Shown here piece by piece: positions 8,235-15,627 of a stretch of 64,000 nt of DNA; position 1 is the stretch's first letter, and each line of letters starts with the position of its first letter. The position numbers and the translations under genes were made by a program. A model generated the notes under the pieces. That model did not search any database. It had not been told where the DNA came from and saw only the letters and a list, made by a program, of their open reading frames with translations. This DNA is from Marinobacterium_D sp050908845 (GTDB taxonomy: Bacteria; Pseudomonadota; Gammaproteobacteria; Pseudomonadales; Balneatricaceae), in the NCBI RefSeq assembly GCF_050908845.1, contig NZ_CP194171.1:2108001-2172000 (forward strand). Direction: 5' to 3'.

Positions 8235-9599
8235 TCAGGCGCAGGACTTGCGGCACAGGGCCATCAGCCCTTGCTGCATCTTGCCCTGTTCCTCACGTAA
8301 CGGGAAGGTTGTGCAGCTGATCACGGTCAGCCCCGCTTCGCTGGCGCGCTGCTTGATATGGGCCTCGCTGTGGCGGTAGCGCCCGCTCTTGCCAAGTTCC
8401 AGCGCTTCGTTATCGGCGGCTTCCACCGTGAACGCAAACAGACCGTCCTCAAGCAGGGCGCCATGACTGGCGTGCATGACCGGCCCCAGGTCGCCGATAT
8501 AGATCAGTACGTCGGTGGCACAGATCAGTTCAAACGGCTGTTGATCCTGGAGCCAGTGCAGCAGGTTGGCCTGCTCCAGCTGAGTGTAGACCGCTTTGCT
8601 GCGGGCCTGGGCCAGCATTCCTTCCGAGAGATCACAGCCAGCCAGGTAATCGATCTGAAACCCTGCTGTCAGGCTCTGGCCGAGCAGACCGCTGCCGCAG
8701 CCCAGGTCGGCAACCCGTCCCAGCTGGTCGGGCAGGTGCTTGGCCAGGGCCGAGGTCAGCTGCTCGGGGGCGCGATAATGCAGGCGCCCCACCAGCTGCT
8801 GCTCGAACTTTTCCGCATGGGTGTTGTAAAGTTCACGCACGTACTGATCCGGGGCTTGTTCGGCGAGCCTTCCTTCGGCGGCATCGACCATGTGCCGTGC
8901 GGCCGCGTTAGCCGGGTTTAGTTCGAGCAGACGCCGGTAAAGCGGCAGTGCGCGCTCCAGTGCACCCTCTTCGGCCAGGTAATCGGCCAGGTGTTCCAGT
9001 TGCGGCTCGCTGAGCGATTCCAGCTGAGCCGGAAGCGCTTCGGGGTTCAGCAGCAGATATTCCCCCAAAATCTCGGTGTCGCTGATACCGTTCGCCATAC
9101 AGGCCTCAAGCCGGGCCAGTGCGCGGTGTGTGCGGCCGGTGTGGCGTTCTGCGCGAGCCAGCAGCGGTTGTATCTCTTCGACCTCTGCCAGCCCGGGTGT
9201 CTGTTCCAGCGTATCGATAACCGCTGGCCAGTGCTCCAGCTGCTCCAGCAGATAGAGACGATTGATCTGAAATGCTGCTTCGGCCGGCGAAAGTGCCAGC
9301 GCCTGCTCAATTGCCTCGAGGGCGGCATCAAACCGGTCACGTTGCTGCAGCGCCAATGACAGGTTGCTCAACGCCTGGGCACGAAAGCGGTCGGCAACGG
9401 GCAGGGCGGCGGCTTTCTGCAGCTCTTTGCAGGCTGACAGCGGATTGCCGGCGCGCATCATGATCACGCCAAGGAGGTGCCTCGCGTTGAAGTCGCCGGG
9501 TTTTTGCGCCAGCAGTTTGCGGCAGATTGCCTGGGCGCTGGTGAAAGACTCCTGCTGCATCAGCATCAGGGCCTGTTGTAGAGGGTTGGGTGCTGTCAT
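8235..9599 (-). CDS. TPR-repeat SAM-dependent methyltransferase
   Basis: 454 residues. The N-terminal half (1-235) is a run of tetratricopeptide-like helices (for example around ARHLLGVIMMRAGNP and LPLYRRLLELNPANAAA). The C-terminal part (about 255-440) is a class I methyltransferase with motif I VADLGCGSGLLG and post-I GCDLSEGMLAQAR. Proteins of this design (COG4976) are annotated as predicted TPR methyltransferases; the substrate is unknown. It probably forms one unit with the downstream MOSC gene. The ribosome site is weak, but the start fits the repeat phase. Confidence 0.88.
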   Translation of the reverse strand: MTAPNPLQQALMLMQQESFTSAQAICRKLLAQKPGDFNARHLLGVIMMRAGNPLSACKELQKAAALPVADRFRAQALSNLSLALQQRDRFDAALEAIEQALALSPAEAAFQINRLYLLEQLEHWPAVIDTLEQTPGLAEVEEIQPLLARAERHTGRTHRALARLEACMANGISDTEILGEYLLLNPEALPAQLESLSEPQLEHLADYLAEEGALERALPLYRRLLELNPANAAARHMVDAAEGRLAEQAPDQYVRELYNTHAEKFEQQLVGRLHYRAPEQLTSALAKHLPDQLGRVADLGCGSGLLGQSLTAGFQIDYLAGCDLSEGMLAQARSKAVYTQLEQANLLHWLQDQQPFELICATDVLIYIGDLGPVMHASHGALLEDGLFAFTVEAADNEALELGKSGRYRHSEAHIKQRASEAGLTVISCTTFPLREEQGKMQQGLMALCRKSCA

Positions 9600-9712
9600 G
9601 TTTTTAATAGAGATGTTGATTCGAGCCTGATGGCGGCGATACTACCCTGCCAAAGGCGGGATTTTCCAGTCCGGCAGTTGTGATCGATAGTGGTGATCGA
9701 TAAGGAGAGGAT

Positions 9713-9931
9713 ATGGAACTGGATAACCAGGTGTTGGTCGATCTGGTAGAGATGCGGATGCCGTTTGGCAAATACAAGGGGCGCGTACTGCTGGATCTTC
9801 CCGAGCCCTACCTGGTCTGGTTTGCCGGCAAGGGGTTTCCGGCCGGTAAACTCGGTGAGCGTCTGGCGCTGCTTTATGAAATCAAGCTGAACGGTCTGGA
9901 GGCGGTACTTGAGCCTTTGCGACGCAGCTGA
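9713..9931 (+). CDS. DUF3820 family small protein
   Basis: 72 residues containing MPFGKYKGRVLLDLPEPYL and FPAGKLGERLALLYEIKLNG, the signature of DUF3820 (named in Pfam as a putative quorum-sensing-regulated virulence factor because of a Pseudomonas member). The fold is predicted to be small and helical; function is not established. A strong AAGGAG ribosome site lies 7 bases before the ATG. It is encoded alone, between two short intergenic spaces. Confidence 0.9.
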   Translation: MELDNQVLVDLVEMRMPFGKYKGRVLLDLPEPYLVWFAGKGFPAGKLGERLALLYEIKLNGLEAVLEPLRRS

Positions 9932-10001
9932 GATCTGTTCGGTAGCGGTTAAGGCAATCTGAAGTAGGCTTGAGCTACCCCAATGGCAACAGGAGTAGAT
10001 A

Positions 10002-10652
10002 ATGCGACGTATTTTGATAACTGCTCTGCTGGTTACGGCGATGCCGGTGCTTGCGGCTAAACCCGAGTGGGTGGAAGAGAAGCAGAATGGCAAGGGAGGG
10101 GCTCCCGCTCATGCCCAGGGGGCTCAGGGAGATCAGGATAATTCAGATCGTGGACGTTATGACAGTCGCGACCGAGATCGTGACGATGACCGAGATCGCG
10201 ATCGTGATTATGGCCGTGACTATGACCGAGACCGTGACTATGACCGGCAGCGTGATTACGACAGGGACCGGGATTACGACCGTTACCGGCTTTCCGACTA
10301 TGACCGGGACCGTTTGCTGCGCAGCATCCTGGTAGAGCACTATGGCTACGAATACGAGACGGAGAGACACCGTTATAAATCCTTGCCGCCGGGCCTGCAG
10401 AAAAAGCTCCGCCGCGGTGGCGACCTGCCACCGGGATGGCGCGACAAACTGGTGGTCGGTCACACCATTGATCCCTACCTGTACAGACATGCCGAGCATC
10501 TTCCTTCCGACCTGTTGAACCGGATCACCGGTCGCAATGACGGTATCGAGCTGCTGCGTATCGGCGATAGAATTGTCCGCGTTATGGAAGGGCGGGGCAC
10601 GGTGCTGGATGTGATTGATCTGACGGACCGTGCCCTGGGTCTGTTTGACTGA
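10002..10652 (+). CDS. Secreted CigR/RcnB-like protein with Asp-Arg-Tyr repeats
   Basis: 216 residues. A signal peptide (1-18, cleaving near VLA|AK) is followed by a highly charged low-complexity block of D-R-D-Y units (about 50-105). The C-terminal part, with LPPGLQKKLRRGGDLPPGW and IGDRIVRVMEG, matches the pattern of the CigR/RcnB periplasmic families (CigR is an anti-virulence factor in Salmonella; RcnB acts in metal homeostasis). The charged block could bind metal ions, which is inference. AGGAG precedes the start. It is 12 bp upstream of ybaK in the same direction. Confidence 0.82.
   Translation: MRRILITALLVTAMPVLAAKPEWVEEKQNGKGGAPAHAQGAQGDQDNSDRGRYDSRDRDRDDDRDRDRDYGRDYDRDRDYDRQRDYDRDRDYDRYRLSDYDRDRLLRSILVEHYGYEYETERHRYKSLPPGLQKKLRRGGDLPPGWRDKLVVGHTIDPYLYRHAEHLPSDLLNRITGRNDGIELLRIGDRIVRVMEGRGTVLDVIDLTDRALGLFD
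10145..10312 (+). repeat. Tandem low-complexity coding repeat (DRDYDR units)
   Basis: Imperfect tandem units of about 6-15 bases built on the theme GAC-CGT-GAC-TAT, encoding repeated Asp-Arg-Asp-Tyr. They lie wholly inside the CigR-like gene and stay in frame. Such tracts are prone to length change by slippage. Confidence 0.8.
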
Positions 10653-10664
10653 GGAGAAACGCCG

Positions 10665-11141
10665 TTGACGCCGGCTATCAAAACACTGGAAAAATCCAAG
10701 GTAGCGTTCACGCTCCACGAGTATGAGCACGATCCTGCAGCACCGGCCTACGGTCTGGAGGCTGCGGAGAAGCTGGGCTGTCCGCCAGAGCAGGTATTCA
10801 AGACGCTGTTGGTGGCCATTGAGGGCGATGCCCGGCGGCTGGCTGTGGGCATAGTGCCGGTACACAGAAACCTCGATCTGAAATCGATGGCGGCGGCCCT
10901 GAAAGTGAAAAAGGTGGCGATGGCAAGGCCCGAGGATGCCGAGCGGGCCACCGGATACATAGTCGGCGGCATCAGCCCGCTGGGGCAGAAAAAGCGCTTG
11001 CCGACGGTGCTCGATGCCAGCGCCGAGGGGCAGGCTAGCATACTGGTCAGTGGCGGTCGGCGAGGCCTCGATATCGAGCTGTCCCCGCTGCAGTTGCTGA
11101 AATTGACCAACGGCTCTCAGGCTCCGCTGGCAAGAAGCTGA
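10665..11141 (+). CDS. ybaK: Cys-tRNA(Pro)/Cys-tRNA(Cys) deacylase YbaK
   Basis: 158-residue member of the YbaK/EbsC family, which hydrolyses Cys-tRNA(Pro) mischarged by prolyl-tRNA synthetase. Matching features are FTLHEYEHDPAAPAYGLEAA, QVFKTLLV, the GIVPVHRNLDLKSMAAAL region and YIVGGISPLGQKKRLPTVLD. The start is TTG at 10665, supported by AGGAG 8 bases upstream and by the family N-terminus TPAIKTLEKSKVAF. Its 3' end carries a 9-bp inverted repeat (11124-11132 / 11152-11160) shared with the convergent regulator gene. Confidence 0.94.
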   Translation: MTPAIKTLEKSKVAFTLHEYEHDPAAPAYGLEAAEKLGCPPEQVFKTLLVAIEGDARRLAVGIVPVHRNLDLKSMAAALKVKKVAMARPEDAERATGYIVGGISPLGQKKRLPTVLDASAEGQASILVSGGRRGLDIELSPLQLLKLTNGSQAPLARS

Positions 11142-11160
11142 TTCGCTTACCTGCCAGCGG
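11124..11160. repeat. Inverted repeat between convergent genes
   Basis: Perfect 9-bp arms CCGCTGGCA and TGCCAGCGG with a 19-nt spacer, spanning the ybaK stop. There is no T-run on either side, so it is only a weak terminator candidate for the convergent pair. Confidence 0.45.
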
Positions 11161-11172
11161 TGAGTCTACCGG

Positions 11173-12567
11173 CTAGCCCTGAGTTCCGGTGCGTGAGGTC
11201 TGTTGCTTGACCCGTTTCGCGGTCTTACGGGTGCGGCGTACCTTGAAGCGGGACGGCTCCAGGTCGTGTTTGCCCAGCAGCTTGTAAAGATCGGTCCGGT
11301 TACGCTCGGCGATCCGTGCCGCATGCGTCACATTGCCTTCGGTAATCTGCAAAAGCTTGATCAGGTAGCGGCGCTCAAACTCGGCCCGGGCCTCGTTGAA
11401 TGAGGGGATTACCCGTTCCTGGTGGTCCATCGCCTGGGACACCAGGGCCTCGGAGATGACCGGTGAGGTGCTCTGGGATACCGCCTGACGGATCACGGTG
11501 GCAAGCTGGGAGATGTTGCCAGGCCAGGCTGACAGGCCCAGCAGATGTATCGCGCCGGGAGACAGGTTGCGTACCCGGCGTGCCTGGGCTTTCGCTTCTT
11601 TGCCGAGGAAGTGGCGGGCAAGCAGGGGAATGTCTTCTGCACGCTCCTGCAGAGGCGGCACGTCGAGGCTGACGGTGCTCAACTGATAGTAGAGTGCGTC
11701 GTTCAGCTCGCCGCTGAGCATCGCATGTTCCAGATTGCGCTGCGAGGTGGCGATGATCCGTATATCCAGGTTTGCATCGGTGCTGCTGCCGACGGAGCGT
11801 ACGCGGTTGTTCTCAAGTGCCGTCAGTAACTTGATCTGCAGTCGCGGTGACAGATCGCAGACCTCTTTCAGGATCAGGGTGCCACCGCTGGCCTTCTCAA
11901 GCAGACCGGGCTGATCAGTGTCGGCGCCGTCAAAGGCACCGCGGCGGTGACCAAAGAGTTCTGACTCCAGCATCTGCTCCGGCAGACCACTGCACTTCAG
12001 CACTTCCAGCGGTTTGTCAGCGCGGCGGCTGGCCTGGTGCACCGCTGTTGCCAGCAGTTCCTTGCCGCTACCAGCCGGACCACTGATGATCAGGTGAACG
12101 TCGGATACGGCAACCCGGCGCGCCTGGTCGAGCAGGTGATCCATGGCCGGTGAGCGGCCGATGATCTCATCGCGCCAGCGTTGATCGCGGCGTTGCTCGG
12201 CGGTATCCAGAGCGGCTCTGACGGTGTCCAGCAGGTGGGATTTGTCGAACGGCGGCGTGAGAATTCCGAAGGCGCCCTGGGCGGTCGCTTCCAGTGCTTC
12301 CGGCAGCACGGATTGATTGACGATCAGAATGCGGGCTATTTCCGGGTGATCCTGATGCAGGTGCTCACTTAAGGTCAGCCCGTTTGCGGCGGTTTCACGC
12401 AGATCACATATCACCAGTTCAGGGCTCTGTGCATCCAGCTGCTTGATCGCTTCATCTCCGCTGCCGGCCGCACAGACCCGGTAGCCCGCAGCACAGAGGT
12501 ATTCCTCCAGCTGCCGGAGCTGCTCCGGGTTTTGGTCAACAAGTAAAACGTGTGGGCTAGCGGTCAT
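11173..12567 (-). CDS. GlrR-like sigma-54 regulator homologue with a degenerate AAA+ core
   Basis: 464 residues: receiver domain (5-120), AAA+ module (about 135-360), Fis-type HTH (405-440, GNVTHAARIAERNRTDLYK). The HTH resembles GlrR. The phosphoacceptor Asp55 is present, but the acidic pair reads DQ (10-11) and the conserved Lys is Pro105. In the AAA+ module Walker A is intact (GPAGSGKE, 163-170), but GAFTGA reads GAFDGA (210-215), Walker B Asp is Lys234, the arginine-finger segment reads LNDALYYQL, and sensor II Arg is Ser353. Sigma-54 activation is thus improbable; it may act as a DNA-binding repressor. The start at 12567 has AGGAG 9 bases upstream. No kinase is adjacent. Confidence 0.88.
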   Translation of the reverse strand: MTASPHVLLVDQNPEQLRQLEEYLCAAGYRVCAAGSGDEAIKQLDAQSPELVICDLRETAANGLTLSEHLHQDHPEIARILIVNQSVLPEALEATAQGAFGILTPPFDKSHLLDTVRAALDTAEQRRDQRWRDEIIGRSPAMDHLLDQARRVAVSDVHLIISGPAGSGKELLATAVHQASRRADKPLEVLKCSGLPEQMLESELFGHRRGAFDGADTDQPGLLEKASGGTLILKEVCDLSPRLQIKLLTALENNRVRSVGSSTDANLDIRIIATSQRNLEHAMLSGELNDALYYQLSTVSLDVPPLQERAEDIPLLARHFLGKEAKAQARRVRNLSPGAIHLLGLSAWPGNISQLATVIRQAVSQSTSPVISEALVSQAMDHQERVIPSFNEARAEFERRYLIKLLQITEGNVTHAARIAERNRTDLYKLLGKHDLEPSRFKVRRTRKTAKRVKQQTSRTGTQG

Positions 12568-12776
12568 CTTTGAAGGCTCCTGATACGGCATTTAAAACAA
12601 CCGTATGACGGCGAACTTATGTTTCAGTTCCGTTGAAGTTACCACCAAACGTCACATGATAGTCCGATAAAGCGAATTCGCCTTAATGCAGGTCACAATC
12701 TGACCAGTTTAAAGGCGGATTCGTCAGTCGTGCTGCGTCTGTAAAGTGTTTGCTGGCGGCGCCCGATCGGGAGCAG

Positions 12777-12983
12777 TCAGCTCATTCTGAACCCGACTTT
12801 CAGGACGATCTGGTAGTGGGCAATGCCGCCGTCCTCAATATGGCCGCGCATCTCTTTAACCTCCCACCAGTTGAGGTGTTCATGGTGTTGTGAAGCTTCG
12901 GCGATAGCACCACGGATGGCATCGTCATAGCTGCTGGTCGAAGAACCCGCGATCTCAATGATCTGGTAGGTATGTCCGGTCAT
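12777..12983 (-). CDS. Dodecin family flavin-binding protein
   Basis: 68 residues, the normal dodecin length. Dodecins form a hollow dodecamer that stores flavins or CoA. The family pattern is clear: YQIIEIAGSSTSSYDDAIRGAI, then the WWEVKEMRGHIEDG segment with the flavin-stacking Trp, and a final strand HYQIVLKVGFRM. The start at 12983 has GGAGG 8 bases upstream; a longer frame exists upstream but lacks similarity. It stands alone, with 209 bp separating it from the regulator gene. Confidence 0.93.
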   Translation of the reverse strand: MTGHTYQIIEIAGSSTSSYDDAIRGAIAEASQHHEHLNWWEVKEMRGHIEDGGIAHYQIVLKVGFRMS

Positions 12984-13132
12984 GGGTACGTCCTCCCTAC
13001 GGCGCCTTGCATGATAAATTGTACTATAGGCGCAAATTGGTGACACTGCTTCTCGTGCTTTCTCCCGGAGTTGAGCCTGGGGCCGACAGTGCCTATGATC
13101 GCTGCATCAACGGATAGGGATTCAATTGCCGG

Positions 13133-14113
13133 ATGCGAAATATTGTTCTGATCCTTTCTGCCGCCGCTATTGTTGCCGGCTGTCAGGTCAAACCCCCGTC
13201 AGAAGAGGGGCAGGTTTATCAGCGGGGAGTGGTATCGCAGGAAGCCGGGGCGTTCCGTTTTCGTCTCTGTCACTCACTCTCCTGGTATTCCCTGAGCTCA
13301 CCTCCTGAACTTCTTATGGATCAATATAGTTCGGCATCGGCAGGTAGGGAAGGTGTACCGGTCTATGTGGAAGGATGGGGAAGTGACACCCCTGACGGCT
13401 GGCAGCTGATGCAGCCACGGGTTATCGGCGGTGGTCTCGACGAGTGTGAGGAGACCGCCGAGGGCGCAGCACTGCGGGCGTTTGGTCATGGGCCCGCCTG
13501 GGTGGCCGATCTGTCAGAGGATCGTATCGTAGTGCGTGAGGCCGAACGTTTCCGCAGCTTTACCTTCAGCTCGCCGGAATACCTGCGGCAGGGGAACCTG
13601 AGACGCTGGAGCGCGGATATCAAAAGGGGCAGGAGCCGGATCGATGTGGCGCTCAGTGTTGAGCCACGCCCCTGCATCGACCGTAGGGGGATCTGGTACG
13701 CTCTGAGCGCGCAACTGGAGCTTGAGGGCTGGGTGTTCAATGGTTGTGCAAGGTATGGCGACCTTGGGCGTCTGGATCTCGCTTCACGCTACAGCACGCC
13801 GGCCGGTGAATATCTGCGCGACCTGCACCTGTTGCTTAGAGCGGATGGCCGAGCGCGCCTGATTGTCGACAGCAACACTGAGGGTCAGCCGCTGGATGTG
13901 CGTACCGGTCACTGGCGCAGGCTGGGCAGCGGGCGGCTGCTGCTTGAAACCGAGCGTGACGGTGGAGACCAGGACACCTTGCTTTGGTCTGTGGAACCTG
14001 ACGGTTCTATCCGTCTGGTTACCGATGATCCCGCGCTCGGGCGAGGCCTGCGCCTGGTGAGCAGCGGCGTAGCGCTGCAGTGGCCGGAAGCGCGGAACCT
14101 GCGGCTGCCCTAA
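13133..14113 (+). CDS. Lipoprotein with COG3650- and NlpE-like regions
   Basis: 326 residues. A lipoprotein signal ends in the lipobox IVAGC (Cys17), so it is expected in the envelope. The segment ALRAFGHGPAWVADLSEDRI (about 112-131) resembles the COG3650 pattern (F.A.G.EP.W....). The C-terminal part (about 225-320), with YLRDLHLLLRADGRARL and GHWRRLGSGRLLLE, has the repeating beta-strand feel of NlpE/META-type barrels. These similarities are by pattern only. Its stop overlaps that of the convergent DnaJ gene by 4 bases. Confidence 0.75.
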   Translation: MRNIVLILSAAAIVAGCQVKPPSEEGQVYQRGVVSQEAGAFRFRLCHSLSWYSLSSPPELLMDQYSSASAGREGVPVYVEGWGSDTPDGWQLMQPRVIGGGLDECEETAEGAALRAFGHGPAWVADLSEDRIVVREAERFRSFTFSSPEYLRQGNLRRWSADIKRGRSRIDVALSVEPRPCIDRRGIWYALSAQLELEGWVFNGCARYGDLGRLDLASRYSTPAGEYLRDLHLLLRADGRARLIVDSNTEGQPLDVRTGHWRRLGSGRLLLETERDGGDQDTLLWSVEPDGSIRLVTDDPALGRGLRLVSSGVALQWPEARNLRLP

Positions 14114-14841
14114 TCTGCAAGCAGCAGCGACTTGGCTTCGTTGATTCTTGCCGCGAGCCAGGTACTGCCGCCGCGGTCCGGGTGGTTGCGCTGCATCAGC
14201 CGACGGTGGGCCTCGATGATCTCCTCGCGGCTGGCGCCCGGTTGCAGGCCAAGAATCTCCAGCGCCTCGTCACGGCTCATAGAGCCGTTTTGCCCGTCGT
14301 TGCCGGATGGATGGTCGTATGGATCATCCGCCCGCCATTCGCTGCCAAAGCGTTTATCCAGGTAGGTTTCAAGCAGGCGGGTGGAGTCGACATCACTTTG
14401 TCTGCACTCGCGCAGCAGTTGCAGAAACTCCTCCCTGTTCAGAGTTTCAAGACGCCGGCCCTCAAGAGAGCCTCTTAGCACCTCGCCATCCATCGCGCCG
14501 CTATCGTGGTCTAGCGTCATGGCGATCATCCGGCTGCTGACGCTGGAGCGTTTGCCGCTTTTCCGGTTCTGCCGGTTTTTATAGCTTAGATTGCGTTGCA
14601 GCCAGGGCAGAAAGCGCATCAACAGCGGCAGCATACGCTGAGCGAACGGCAGCATCAGCGCTACCAGGGCGCCCAGCCAGTGAAGGCGGCCGGTAATGGC
14701 CAGGAACAGCAGGCCCAGCAGAATCATCAGCAGGGCAAGTTTAAATGCAGCCTTGGTGCGTTCGGCCGCCGGTTGGCGCTTCAGCCAAAGCAGGCCGCCG
14801 CCGGCCACAATTGTGAGAAGTATCAGGCCAACTGGATTCAC
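14110..14841 (-). CDS. Membrane-bound J-domain protein
   Basis: 243 residues. Two or three transmembrane segments lie in the first 75 residues (about 3-20, 34-50, 53-72). A charged linker and a helical region (about 120-185) precede a C-terminal J domain (about 188-243) with the diagnostic HPD in RNHPDRGGST. J proteins stimulate DnaK ATPase, so this one would recruit DnaK to the membrane; the client is unknown. It lies 34 bp downstream of the VWA gene in the same direction. Confidence 0.85.
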   Translation of the reverse strand: MNPVGLILLTIVAGGGLLWLKRQPAAERTKAAFKLALLMILLGLLFLAITGRLHWLGALVALMLPFAQRMLPLLMRFLPWLQRNLSYKNRQNRKSGKRSSVSSRMIAMTLDHDSGAMDGEVLRGSLEGRRLETLNREEFLQLLRECRQSDVDSTRLLETYLDKRFGSEWRADDPYDHPSGNDGQNGSMSRDEALEILGLQPGASREEIIEAHRRLMQRNHPDRGGSTWLAARINEAKSLLLAD

Positions 14842-14875
14842 GGCTTCTCCGTTCGGTTTACTGATGGACTGTTGA

Positions 14876-15568
14876 TTATCGGTTTAGCTGGTGAGTGAGT
14901 GCCAGTATGTCACGGTTTTTACCGGCAAATTCTTCAAGCGCTTTGATGCCACCTGTGGCATAGACAGCAGCGGCGCTGAGAAGTTGTTTGAGACGGTCGG
15001 CGCTGTGCAGGTCAAAACGGGCGAAGGCGCCACCGGAGAGGCGAGCCAGCTGTTCAAACAGGAGACGGCCGTGGGCGTCGTCGCCCTCGTGAAAGCAGAA
15101 CAGGGGGATTCCCAGCAGACCCAGTTGGCCGGCCAGTTCACACAGAGGGTCGAGCGGCTCCTCGCAGCAGTCGCCTACCAGTACGACCACGTTGAGCGAG
15201 TGATTTTGATGTTCGCGCAGGGCGTGTTCGAGCACGCGTCCGATCTGGGTGTGGCCACCCAGGCAGGTGACAGCGTTCATCTCCTGCAGCAGCGCTTCGG
15301 GCTGGTTAACCCAGCGGCTGTAATGAAACTCCCGGTAGCCCCGGTAGTAGCAGAGCTGGATCTGAAGTTTGCCACTGTCGCCGGTGGCCAGAAACATCTC
15401 GTTATGCAGCTGGCAGGCATGATCCCAGGTGGGGCTGCGGCTGGCGGTTGCATCCATGGCAAACATCAATCGCGCTGCGCCGGCAGAGGTTGTGGCAAGC
15501 TCCCGCGCCTGGTTCAGAAAAGTGTCGATCTCCCTGCTGTCGGATACGGTCTTTAACGATTTTCCCAT
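14876..15568 (-). CDS. VWA-domain protein
   Basis: 230 residues, with no signal peptide. The von Willebrand A fold is indicated by the MIDAS-type DATAS (39-43) after the hydrophobic strand RLMFAM, and the later LNVVVLVGDCCEE strand with FARFD. In DxSxS the first Ser is Thr here, which still allows metal binding. It pairs with the membrane J-domain gene downstream, suggesting a common function in the cytoplasm or at the membrane. Function unknown. Confidence 0.82.
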   Translation of the reverse strand: MGKSLKTVSDSREIDTFLNQARELATTSAGAARLMFAMDATASRSPTWDHACQLHNEMFLATGDSGKLQIQLCYYRGYREFHYSRWVNQPEALLQEMNAVTCLGGHTQIGRVLEHALREHQNHSLNVVVLVGDCCEEPLDPLCELAGQLGLLGIPLFCFHEGDDAHGRLLFEQLARLSGGAFARFDLHSADRLKQLLSAAAVYATGGIKALEEFAGKNRDILALTHQLNR

Positions 15569-15627
15569 TGCACCACCCGGTCCGGATTGAATATCTGGTT
15601 TCAGTGTAGACCGGGTGGCGTGGCAGT

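Noticed and set aside
10145..10312. Tandem repeats that could be read as a CRISPR-like array
   Set aside because: Units are short, imperfect, in frame with the gene and have no spacers.
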